A stretch of 64,000 nucleotides of DNA, from assembly GCA_903926385.1 (NCBI GenBank), contig CAIYIS010000007.1, forward strand, positions 1 to 64,000, written 5' to 3'. This document shows positions 17,387 through 25,407 of this stretch, piece after piece (position 1 is the first letter of the stretch; each line of letters opens with the position of its first letter). The notes beneath the pieces are model-generated. The model was given only the letters and a program-made list of their open reading frames with translations. It was not told where the DNA came from and made no database searches. The position numbers were made by a program, and so were the translations under genes. Source of the DNA: an uncultured Bacteroidota bacterium. GTDB taxonomy: Bacteria > Bacteroidota > Bacteroidia > 2-12-FULL-35-15.

Positions 17387-19147
17387 ATGCGGATATTATT
17401 AACATATTTAAAGAAATTAAAAGCATTGGTGGCCTTGGCTTTATTATTAGCCACGTTCAATCAGTTGTTCTCATTGCTCGACCCATGGGTGTTTAAACAT
17501 ATTGTGGATGATTATGCGTCCAAACCATCAGCATACACCAAGTATGAATTCATTCGAGGGGTAGGTTTGCTTATTCTGCTTTCTATGGGTTTTGCCATGG
17601 TGTCGCGAATTGCAAAAAACTTTCAGGACTACTTTGTAAATGTTATCACACAAAAAATAGGAGCTCAGATTTATTCTGACGGATTACAACACTCACTTGA
17701 ATTACCTTTTCAAGTTTTCGAAGACCAGCGAAGTGGAGAAACACTTGGCAAATTGCAGAAAGTAAGGATTGATGTGGAGAAACTAATCATGGCATTTATT
17801 AGTGTGTTGTTTACTTCTCTGGTAGGAATAGTGTTTGTGATGGTTTATTCTATCAACATTCACTGGTCGGTGGCGGTGGTTTATTTTTCTGCCATTCCAG
17901 TTTTGGGATTTGTTACTTCAATGCTGAGCAAAGGAATTAAAGTGATGCAAAAAAAAATAGTTGGAGAAACCACAGCACTTGCAGGTTCCACCACCGAATC
18001 GTTGCGAAATATTGAATTGATAAAAACACTAGGACTTGCCAAGCAGGAAATTAGTAGACTGAACGGAATAACACTAAAAATTCTTGGACTTGAACTAAAG
18101 AAAGTACGCTATATCCGCAGTATTAGTTTTGTTCAGGGAACATTTGTAAATCTTTTGCGAAGCAGTATTTTGTTTCTGTTGTTGTTTCTCATTTTTGCAA
18201 AAACATTAACACTAGGTGATTTGTTTTCGTTGCAGATTTATTCTTTCTTTATTTTCGGGCCGTTGCAGGAACTGGGCAATATCATTAATATTTACAGAGA
18301 AACAGAAGTGTCGCTGGAAAATTTCAGTGCTATATTGAACACACCAAAAGAAAAGAAACCCGAAAATCCGGTTGTGTTAGAAGGTCTGCAAACACTGGAG
18401 TTTGAAAATGTAAGTTTCAAACATCAGTCGGCAAGCAACAAGGCTCTCGATCATATTTCATTCAGCACAGTAAGCGGTGAAACCATTGCTTTTGTTGGGC
18501 CATCGGGTTCCGGAAAAACTACATTAGTAAAATTATTAGTTGGACTTTATCATCCACAGGAAGGAAAAGTAATGTATAACGGCAATTGCGGAAATGTAAT
18601 CGACCTCGACCAATTGCGCTCTCAGATAGGGTTTGTTACACAAGATACGCAACTCTTTGCCGGAACGATTAAAGAGAATCTTTTGTTTGTAGCACCTAAT
18701 GCAACAGATGAAGATTGTATAAATGTATTGAATAAAGCTGCCTGCCAAACTTTGCTGCAACGTGCCGACAAAGGTTTGGACACGATGATTGGAGAAGGCG
18801 GAGTTAAAGTTTCGGGAGGAGAGAAACAGCGATTGTCCATTGCACGTGCTTTGCTTCGTAAGCCTACACTGCTTGTTTTTGACGAGGCCACTTCGTCTCT
18901 CGATTCGATAACGGAAGAAGAAATTAGCAAAACCATTCGTGAATTATCGATAGGACAAAATCAAATAACCATTCTGATTGCCCACCGACTCAGCACCATT
19001 ATGCATGCCGACAAAATTTTTGTTCTAGAAAGAGGAAACATAGTGGAACAAGGGAAACACGAAGCTCTTTTAGATCAAAAAGGATTGTATTATGCAATGT
19101 GGCGTCAGCAAATAGGCGAACGACACGATGAAAGAAAAGCAAATTAA
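17387..19147 (+). CDS. ABC exporter, fused permease and ATPase
   Basis: A 586-residue half-transporter of the type IV (MsbA/multidrug) exporter group, acting as a dimer in the inner membrane. The N-terminal part carries six membrane segments (for example LVALALLLATFNQLFSLLDPW and SSILFLLLFLIFAKTLTLG). The ATPase has Walker A VGPSGSGKTT near residue 370, Q-loop FVTQDTQLFAGTI, signature SGGEKQ, Walker B LLVFDEATSSLD and H-loop AHRLSTI. Cargo is not evident: candidates are lipids or hydrophobic compounds. It converges on the esterase at 19168. Confidence 0.9.
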   Translation: MRILLTYLKKLKALVALALLLATFNQLFSLLDPWVFKHIVDDYASKPSAYTKYEFIRGVGLLILLSMGFAMVSRIAKNFQDYFVNVITQKIGAQIYSDGLQHSLELPFQVFEDQRSGETLGKLQKVRIDVEKLIMAFISVLFTSLVGIVFVMVYSINIHWSVAVVYFSAIPVLGFVTSMLSKGIKVMQKKIVGETTALAGSTTESLRNIELIKTLGLAKQEISRLNGITLKILGLELKKVRYIRSISFVQGTFVNLLRSSILFLLLFLIFAKTLTLGDLFSLQIYSFFIFGPLQELGNIINIYRETEVSLENFSAILNTPKEKKPENPVVLEGLQTLEFENVSFKHQSASNKALDHISFSTVSGETIAFVGPSGSGKTTLVKLLVGLYHPQEGKVMYNGNCGNVIDLDQLRSQIGFVTQDTQLFAGTIKENLLFVAPNATDEDCINVLNKAACQTLLQRADKGLDTMIGEGGVKVSGGEKQRLSIARALLRKPTLLVFDEATSSLDSITEEEISKTIRELSIGQNQITILIAHRLSTIMHADKIFVLERGNIVEQGKHEALLDQKGLYYAMWRQQIGERHDERKAN

Positions 19148-19167
19148 AATTCCGGAAATTCTTTCTG

Positions 19168-20412
19168 TTAGTTTTTGTCGGCTGTAACAGTTACCTGAAG
19201 TGTTTTGAATTGTTTGCGGCAACCCGAAAAATCAATTTCAGCAACATTAATGTTTCCGCGAACATCGCCCCAGTTAAGCGTTATGGAATTACTTCCATCA
19301 TTTTTCACCACGGTACATCCCGCAGGAAACGACCATTCGTATTTGCAGTTTGCTTGAGCGGGCACGGTATATATTAAGTTCTGCTCTTTTTTACTTACTG
19401 CTGCTTTACCTATTATTAAAGGAGGAGCGATGAGTCCAAAATCGTAAGCTGTCCATAGTGTAGAAAAATAATTTATATCTTTCGTAAAGAACCCATGTTT
19501 ACCTCCCTGTGCAGGGCATTTGCCGGGGTCGACCAAGAGAGCATGACTCAATTTATTTATCCTGTAAAACAAAACCAATTCATTATTGTTCGCATCCTTA
19601 TATGCGTTTCGTTCGATATCGGCTGTGTTTACAAAATTGCTGATGGTTTCGGTTGGCGTTAAACTCAGGTGATGCAGATTAGTCCATTGTTTCATCAGTT
19701 CAGTGCCATTTCGTCTGTTCACCACCCAATCGCTGTTGCCATGATAAATAATCATGCGAGGATAATTACCTCTGTAGTCAGGATTTTGTTTACGAACTAT
19801 ACTCCCCCATTTCTCAGCAGATTTAACTCTCCAACCAAACATACCCATCAATGCAGACACATACCCATTGCCCATTTTATAAGCACCACCTTCGAATATA
19901 GCACCCGAATTAAACATGTCGGGATAATCGGCCATCATGTTTACACTCATTGCAGCTCCTGCCGAAAGCCCGGTAATATATACTTGTGCAGGATTGATGG
20001 GATATTTTGATTTCATATACTCCACCATTTGTTCGATAGAATAATTTTCTCCTCGATTTTTATTAGTGTGTTTTCGTTTGTAAAATCTGAAACACCTCAT
20101 CGGGTTATTAAAGCCTCGTTGCTGAGGATACAATACATAAAAATTATTGTCATCACCCAGCTTGCTCCATCCTGTTTGACGTGAAACACTATTGGCGCAT
20201 TGTAAACAGCCATGCAAAACAACCACCATTGGTGCAGGTTTCGACTGGTCGATAGAGGAAGGTATATGAACAAACATTTTTAAATGGCCTTTGTTTTTTC
20301 CAAAATGTTTGACACGAATTAGTTTCTGAGAAAACCCCGGTAAACTAAAAACAAGAAGTAAAAAAAGAAAAGCAAAACGATTTTTCATCAATGATTGCAG
20401 GGCTGACAGCAT
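19168..20412 (-). CDS. Secreted PHB-depolymerase-type esterase with C-terminal beta domain
   Basis: 414 residues, with a signal peptide; an in-frame ATG at 20388 (MKNRFAFLFLLLVFSLPGFSQ) is an equally good or better start. Alpha/beta-hydrolase of the PHB depolymerase/feruloyl esterase (CE1-like) family: VVLHGCLQCANSVSRQTGW carries the oxyanion region, and GLSAGAAMSVNMMADYP the nucleophile elbow (GxSxG). The HGFFTKDINYFSTLW segment holds a likely catalytic His. After about residue 320 comes a small beta-sandwich (CKYEWSFPAGCTVV...), PKD-like, which could bind a polymer. It lies 9 bp after the NamZ-type gene, so the two form an operon. Confidence 0.85.
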   Translation of the reverse strand: MLSALQSLMKNRFAFLFLLLVFSLPGFSQKLIRVKHFGKNKGHLKMFVHIPSSIDQSKPAPMVVVLHGCLQCANSVSRQTGWSKLGDDNNFYVLYPQQRGFNNPMRCFRFYKRKHTNKNRGENYSIEQMVEYMKSKYPINPAQVYITGLSAGAAMSVNMMADYPDMFNSGAIFEGGAYKMGNGYVSALMGMFGWRVKSAEKWGSIVRKQNPDYRGNYPRMIIYHGNSDWVVNRRNGTELMKQWTNLHHLSLTPTETISNFVNTADIERNAYKDANNNELVLFYRINKLSHALLVDPGKCPAQGGKHGFFTKDINYFSTLWTAYDFGLIAPPLIIGKAAVSKKEQNLIYTVPAQANCKYEWSFPAGCTVVKNDGSNSITLNWGDVRGNINVAEIDFSGCRKQFKTLQVTVTADKN

Positions 20413-20421
20413 GATGCCGAA

Positions 20422-21639
20422 TTATTCAAAATCTTTGTATAACAAATATTTTTTGCGGATAACTTTAAATTTTGCAATATCTTTTTGCCAGGTAGCGCGA
20501 ATCTCATCTTCTGTTTTACCTTCTGTTATCTGTTGTTTCAGCATAGAATTACCGGCATGATAATTAAAATTATCATCGAAGAAGGTAGCTTTGTCTGTAG
20601 AATTCTTGTAGATGCCAGATATCCAAAATAAGTATATTTTTTTATAATCTTTCATGTATTCTTTCCCGAAATCAGTAAGGTTATAACCCTTGCACAACTG
20701 ACCATTGTACTTTGGTTCCATGGCTCCTGGCTTAGGTTTGGGAGTAAATTCGTAAGAAGCTTTTGGCAAACCGGGATAACCGATTACCTGAAACGGCAAA
20801 TCGGTGCCTCTGCCTACCGCCACCACAGTGCCTTCGAACAAACCAAGACTTGGATACAAATATACCGAAGCCATGTTTGGCAAGTTTGGCGAGGGTTTGA
20901 TGGGCAGCTGATACAAGTCGCTGTGGTCGTAATTTAAAATTGAAATTACTTTTAAATTACATTTCACTTTTCCTTTTAACCAACCTTCTCCATTTATCAT
21001 CTGAGCAAATTCTCCAATGGACATGCCGTAAACAATAGGTACGGAGTGCATACCCAAAAACGATTTGTACTTCTCTTCCATCACCGGACCATCTATATAA
21101 TAGCCATTCGGATTGGGACGATCGAGCAAGATAAGCTGTTTGTTATTTTCGGCACAAGCCTCCATAACGTAATGCAGGGTGGAGATGTAAGTATAAAAAC
21201 GTACACCTACATCCTGAATATCGAACACCACCACATCCACATCTTTTAAATCGGCAGGAAGTGGTTTTTTATTTTTTCCATAAAGAGTAATGATGTGTAA
21301 GCCTGTTTTAGCATCGGTTTCCGACTTCACTCGTTCGCCTGCATCCACCAATCCTCGAAAACCATGTTCGGGACAAAATACTTTTTTGACATTAATGCCC
21401 TTTGAAATCAAACTATCCACCAAATGTGTATTTTTGATAACCGAAGCCTGATTGGCTACCACTGCCACTGATTTGCCCGCCAATAAAGGGAAATATTCAG
21501 CTGTGCGGTAAGCTCCCACAGTAACATCGTTTACAGTTTTTGTTTTATTATCAACAGAAGTGATACCTTGCGCCTTTATTTGGGAGGCCATCAGCACAAC
21601 AGATATCAATAAACAAAATTTATAAATCTTCATCTTCAC
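20422..21639 (-). CDS. DUF1343 (NamZ-type) exo-beta-N-acetylmuramidase
   Basis: 405 residues with a signal peptide (MKMKIYKFCLLISVVLMASQIKAQ). The DUF1343 family contains NamZ, which releases N-acetylmuramic acid from peptidoglycan fragments. Matching conserved pieces: VANQASVIKNTHLVD, FCPEHGFRG (putative catalytic Glu-His region), VVVFDIQDVGVRFYTYI, LLDRPNPNG and GTDLPFQVIGYP. Periplasmic or secreted. With the esterase downstream it may form a cell-wall or polymer-degrading pair; the functional link is inference. Confidence 0.88.
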   Translation of the reverse strand: MKMKIYKFCLLISVVLMASQIKAQGITSVDNKTKTVNDVTVGAYRTAEYFPLLAGKSVAVVANQASVIKNTHLVDSLISKGINVKKVFCPEHGFRGLVDAGERVKSETDAKTGLHIITLYGKNKKPLPADLKDVDVVVFDIQDVGVRFYTYISTLHYVMEACAENNKQLILLDRPNPNGYYIDGPVMEEKYKSFLGMHSVPIVYGMSIGEFAQMINGEGWLKGKVKCNLKVISILNYDHSDLYQLPIKPSPNLPNMASVYLYPSLGLFEGTVVAVGRGTDLPFQVIGYPGLPKASYEFTPKPKPGAMEPKYNGQLCKGYNLTDFGKEYMKDYKKIYLFWISGIYKNSTDKATFFDDNFNYHAGNSMLKQQITEGKTEDEIRATWQKDIAKFKVIRKKYLLYKDFE

Positions 21640-21649
21640 AGTAAAATTG

Positions 21650-21657
21650 TATTTTTG
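21650..21657 (+). promoter_or_regulatory. -7 element TATTTTTG for the LolC-type permease
   Basis: Exact TAnnTTTG match, 40 bp before the TTG start at 21698. Confidence 0.45.
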
Positions 21658-21697
21658 TAAATCTTATTTTAAAAAATAACGTCAAAGCTAATAAATT

Positions 21698-22948
21698 TTG
21701 AATACAGAACGTTTTATTGCCAAACGAATCATAAGCGGTAAAGGAACCACCAATCGGTTTTCGCGACCTATTGTGCGCATATCGGTGCTTGGTATTGCTC
21801 TCGGACTGGCGGTTATGATACTTACCATCTGTATTGTTATCGGTTTTCAAAATGTTATTAAAGACAAAATTATTGGTTTTGGTTCGCATATTTCTATTAC
21901 CAATTACGATAATAATGTAAGCAACGAGCCTCACCCCATTAGTAAAATTCAACCTTTCCTTACCGAGTTTGCCGCTAACCCCGACATCAAGCATGTTCAG
22001 ATGTATACCACCAAAGTGGGAATTATAAAAACTAAAACGGTGAATGAAGAAATTCTGCTGAAAGGAGTAGGCAGCGACTACGACTGGAATTTTATTAACA
22101 AAAATACGATAGCCGGAAAGTCGTTTATGGTAAGCGACACAGGGCTTTCGCGGAGCATAGTGGTTTCAAAAAGCTTGTCGGACAAATTAGGTTTGAATAT
22201 AAACGACAAGGTGGTAATTTATTTTTTGACCAAAACCAAAGACACCATGTCGAACGATTATGAGCAACGTGCCAAGGTGTTTTACATTTCCGGAATTTAC
22301 GAAACCGGTTATACCGAAATAGACAATGTGCTTGCATTGGTTGATATCAGGCAGATTCAGAAATTAAATTATTGGAACGAAAACCAGATAGGAGGTTTCG
22401 AACTTACGGTTCGCGACATTAGTAAATTGGATAAGATAAACGAACAAGTGGACGAGGCCATTGGACAAGGGTTGTGCTCGCAAACCATCAAAACTACTAA
22501 TGCCAGTGTGTTTTCGTGGCTCGATTTGTTTGATGTAAATGCTATCATCGTTATAACTTTTATTATTCTGGTGGCGGGTATTAATATGATTTCGGCTTTG
22601 CTTATTTTAATTCTCGAACGCACCAACATGATAGGAATACTAAAGGCTTTGGGAGCAAATAACAGAAGTATTCAAAAAATATTTTTGTACAACGCCATGT
22701 ATTTAATCTCTCGAGGTATGCTCTGGGGCAATGTGCTGGGCATAGGTTTGGCTCTTTTTCAAAAACAATTTGGTTTGTTTAAACTCGACAAAACACAATA
22801 TTATATGTCCACCGTTCCTATCCACATCAATGTGGTGGATTTAGTGCTGCTCAACATTGGTACTTTTGTATGCTGCTTTTTGATGCTTATTGTTCCGAGT
22901 TTTATTATTTCGAAAATAACTCCTCTAAAAGCTATTCGATTTAGTTGA
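21698..22948 (+). CDS. FtsX-like ABC permease, LolC/LolE type
   Basis: 416 residues with the LolC/E arrangement: one N-terminal membrane segment (SVLGIALGLAVMILTICIVIGF), a periplasmic MacB-like domain of about 200 residues, then three membrane segments, including AIIVITFIILVAGINMISALLILIL. The motif LERTNMIGILKALGANNRSIQKIFL is the coupling region of lipoprotein-releasing permeases. Bacteroidota usually carry a single LolC/E-like gene without an adjacent lolD, as here. It probably delivers lipoproteins to the outer membrane. Translation starts at TTG; no ATG is available in the right place. Confidence 0.87.
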   Translation: MNTERFIAKRIISGKGTTNRFSRPIVRISVLGIALGLAVMILTICIVIGFQNVIKDKIIGFGSHISITNYDNNVSNEPHPISKIQPFLTEFAANPDIKHVQMYTTKVGIIKTKTVNEEILLKGVGSDYDWNFINKNTIAGKSFMVSDTGLSRSIVVSKSLSDKLGLNINDKVVIYFLTKTKDTMSNDYEQRAKVFYISGIYETGYTEIDNVLALVDIRQIQKLNYWNENQIGGFELTVRDISKLDKINEQVDEAIGQGLCSQTIKTTNASVFSWLDLFDVNAIIVITFIILVAGINMISALLILILERTNMIGILKALGANNRSIQKIFLYNAMYLISRGMLWGNVLGIGLALFQKQFGLFKLDKTQYYMSTVPIHINVVDLVLLNIGTFVCCFLMLIVPSFIISKITPLKAIRFS

Positions 22949-22992
22949 GTATATCTGAGTATCCTATTTTGGATTAAACATTCATGTTTTCC

Positions 22993-25380
22993 CTACACTC
23001 TCACCCCCATCACCAATATATCATCTATCTGCTCCACTTCCTTGCGATATTCGGTAATGAATTTATCTAAGGCTATGCCTTGTTCCTGCATTGGTTTATC
23101 CTGAATGGATAGAATCAAATTTTTAAATCGTTTACGCGTAAGTTTCTTTTGTCCAGTTTCGCCACCAAACTGGTCGGCAAAACCATCGGTGAAAAGATAA
23201 ATGGTATCTCCACTGTTTAAAGTGAAGGTGTGATTAGTAAATGGTTTACTATCCTCGTTCATTCCGATGGGTTGTTTGTCGGCACGAGTTTCTGATAGAT
23301 TGAAATTTTGTGGACTGTCATGCTGAGCCTGTCGAAGCATCTTATCCTCACGCACTCCTTCGACAAGGTCAGGATGACCTGCACGCACTATCCATAATGG
23401 ATTATTAGCCCCTGCCCATTGCAATTCCATGGTTTGAAGATTAAGGCTTGCCAACGAAATATCCATACCATCTTTAATACTTTCTTCGCTCTTACTAAAA
23501 TTCTCAATTACTATTTCTGCTGTTTTATCCAGTATTTCCGAAGGTTTGGTTAAACCAAATTCTCTTACTGCTCTATTCAGTGCATTATGACATACTACTG
23601 AAACCATTGCTCCCGGCACTCCATGACCAGTACAATCGCAGGCAGCGAAAAGAATTAGCTGATTAGCTGATGTGTTGATTAGCTGATGTGATGAAGATTT
23701 ACTGTTTCTGCTTGTTTCATTAGCTAATAATGTAATCGAATCATCAACTAATTGAACTTGTTCCATCCAATAAAAATCTCCGGCTACTATGTCTTTTGGT
23801 TTGTAGAGAATAAAAGAGTTTTCTAAATATTGTTTCACAATACGAGCGGGAGGAAGTATGGCGGTTTGAATACGAAGGGCATATTGTATAGATTGTGTTA
23901 TTTCTCTGTTTTTTTCTTCTACTAAATGCTTTTGATTTGTAATTATTAAATTATCCTTATTCTTACTTCTAAAGTTCCGGTAACTAACTCCCGCCAGTAA
24001 TACCATTAAAACAAAACCACCGATAAAAGCATTTCGCTGAAAGGTCTGTTGATTTAATGCCGCCTTAGCTAGAGCATCTTTATTATCCTGCTCTCTTTTA
24101 TCTATTTCTTTTTGCTTCTTATATTCTGTCTGTATTTTTTCTTTAGTTGCCAGCTTATGTATTTCATCACTTTTTAATTTATCCCGAAACAGTATATAAT
24201 GTTTATAATGTGTAAGTGAACCAATGCTGTTTCCTGCCACCGAGTCGAGTTGCGAAGCAAGCAGTTCGGCATCCCGTAGGGTGGCAAAATCGAAAAATTC
24301 CTTACTGTTTAATGCAAAGTCGTTGTATTCTTTGGCTTTTTTGTAATTCTTTTGTTTGTTATAAGTTTGGGAAATATAAAGATTTGACCACGCAATAGCA
24401 TTTTCGTCTTTAAGTTCTTTTGCTATTTTCAGAGCTTTGAAATGATATTCAAGTGCTGTAGTTATGTCTCCTTGCTGGGTATAAACCGAACCTATTTTAT
24501 CCAAAAATTCACTAACAAGTGATTTTTCCTTTAACTCCTCAGCAGTCATTAGTGCTTTTTGATAATAGAATATTGATTTCGTGTAGTCATTATTATCCTT
24601 ATACATTTCTCCAATGTGAAGATATACTTTGCAAAGTTTTGTTTGCCACTTTTTGGGTTGAAGCAGCAAGATGGCTTTATTAAAAGATGCAATTGATTTG
24701 GAAACATTGTTTTGTTTGCCATACACTTTTCCCATTAAAGAGTGCACGTATGCAAGATAATCGGTATCGTTTATGGTGTATAAAATGGACAATGCATTAT
24801 TATAATTTTCTAACGATTGAGCTATTTCCCCTTGATCGTTATACATATCGCCCATTTGACTATACGAACCTGCAATACCTTTTTTATACTGCATCTGCTT
24901 AGATATAGATAATGCCTGTTCGCTATACCGCAACGCTTTTTGAAAATCACCTTCCGAAAAATATTCCTGACTTACCAGACGGATGGTATGCACCAGGTTA
25001 TCTGTATCCTTCATTTCTATGTAGATCGAAAAGATATTTTGATAATACTCACTTACTTTCCCGGTGTCGTTTTTATTCTTGTAGTAAACATAGAAAAAAT
25101 ATTCAAAAGACATCTTTTCTTTTAGTAGGTCCTTTCTTTTTTTCTCTTCTTTTGTTTCAGCAATAATTTTGTTTACTAAATCAATTGCCGGCTCGGCATA
25201 TATCAAATTATCCTTTACATCACATTCATTACAAAGTGCTTTATATACCCTCAACCGCGTTGTATCCTGCTTTGCATTCTTTAACTCCACCTTCAGCGAA
25301 TCCATCTTTTTGTTTTGAGCAAGCAAAGCACCTTGCACCAAAAACAATAAAACCAATATGGCTAGAATTCTACTTTTCAT
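22993..25380 (-). CDS. TPR sensor with SpoIIE-type PP2C phosphatase (copy 2)
   Basis: About 795 residues from the ATG at 25380, chosen for its signal peptide (MKSRILAILVLLFLVQGALLAQ). Order: about ten TPR-like repeats in the periplasm (30-430), a membrane segment (AFIGGFVLMVLLAGVSYRNF near 460), a coiled-coil signalling helix, and a SpoIIE phosphatase (about 515-795: KPKDIVAGDFYWME, FAACDCTGHGVPGAMVSVV, DGMDISLASL, LFTDGFADQFGGE). These are the metal-binding Asp motifs of PP2C phosphatases that control anti-sigma-antagonist switches. Two segments look inserted: residues near 560-590, and a palindrome-derived stretch (RAGHPDLVEGVRED, then MLRQAQHDS). Starts about 28 bp after copy 1; the catalytic halves are nearly identical. 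Confidence 0.9.
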   Translation of the reverse strand: MKSRILAILVLLFLVQGALLAQNKKMDSLKVELKNAKQDTTRLRVYKALCNECDVKDNLIYAEPAIDLVNKIIAETKEEKKRKDLLKEKMSFEYFFYVYYKNKNDTGKVSEYYQNIFSIYIEMKDTDNLVHTIRLVSQEYFSEGDFQKALRYSEQALSISKQMQYKKGIAGSYSQMGDMYNDQGEIAQSLENYNNALSILYTINDTDYLAYVHSLMGKVYGKQNNVSKSIASFNKAILLLQPKKWQTKLCKVYLHIGEMYKDNNDYTKSIFYYQKALMTAEELKEKSLVSEFLDKIGSVYTQQGDITTALEYHFKALKIAKELKDENAIAWSNLYISQTYNKQKNYKKAKEYNDFALNSKEFFDFATLRDAELLASQLDSVAGNSIGSLTHYKHYILFRDKLKSDEIHKLATKEKIQTEYKKQKEIDKREQDNKDALAKAALNQQTFQRNAFIGGFVLMVLLAGVSYRNFRSKNKDNLIITNQKHLVEEKNREITQSIQYALRIQTAILPPARIVKQYLENSFILYKPKDIVAGDFYWMEQVQLVDDSITLLANETSRNSKSSSHQLINTSANQLILFAACDCTGHGVPGAMVSVVCHNALNRAVREFGLTKPSEILDKTAEIVIENFSKSEESIKDGMDISLASLNLQTMELQWAGANNPLWIVRAGHPDLVEGVREDKMLRQAQHDSPQNFNLSETRADKQPIGMNEDSKPFTNHTFTLNSGDTIYLFTDGFADQFGGETGQKKLTRKRFKNLILSIQDKPMQEQGIALDKFITEYRKEVEQIDDILVMGVRV
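23317..23378. repeat. Palindromic repeat inside the SpoIIE domain (copy 2)
   Basis: Left arm GTCATGCTGAGCCTGTCGAA(G) at 23317-23337 and right arm at 23358-23378 are inverted copies with three mismatches. In frame it encodes HPDLVEG...LRQAQHD, the peptide typical of a dispersed palindromic repeat found in many bacterial genomes. The same element is at 25732-25793. Confidence 0.85.
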
Positions 25381-25407
25381 TTCTAATTTATAATTCAACA
25401 TTCATAA

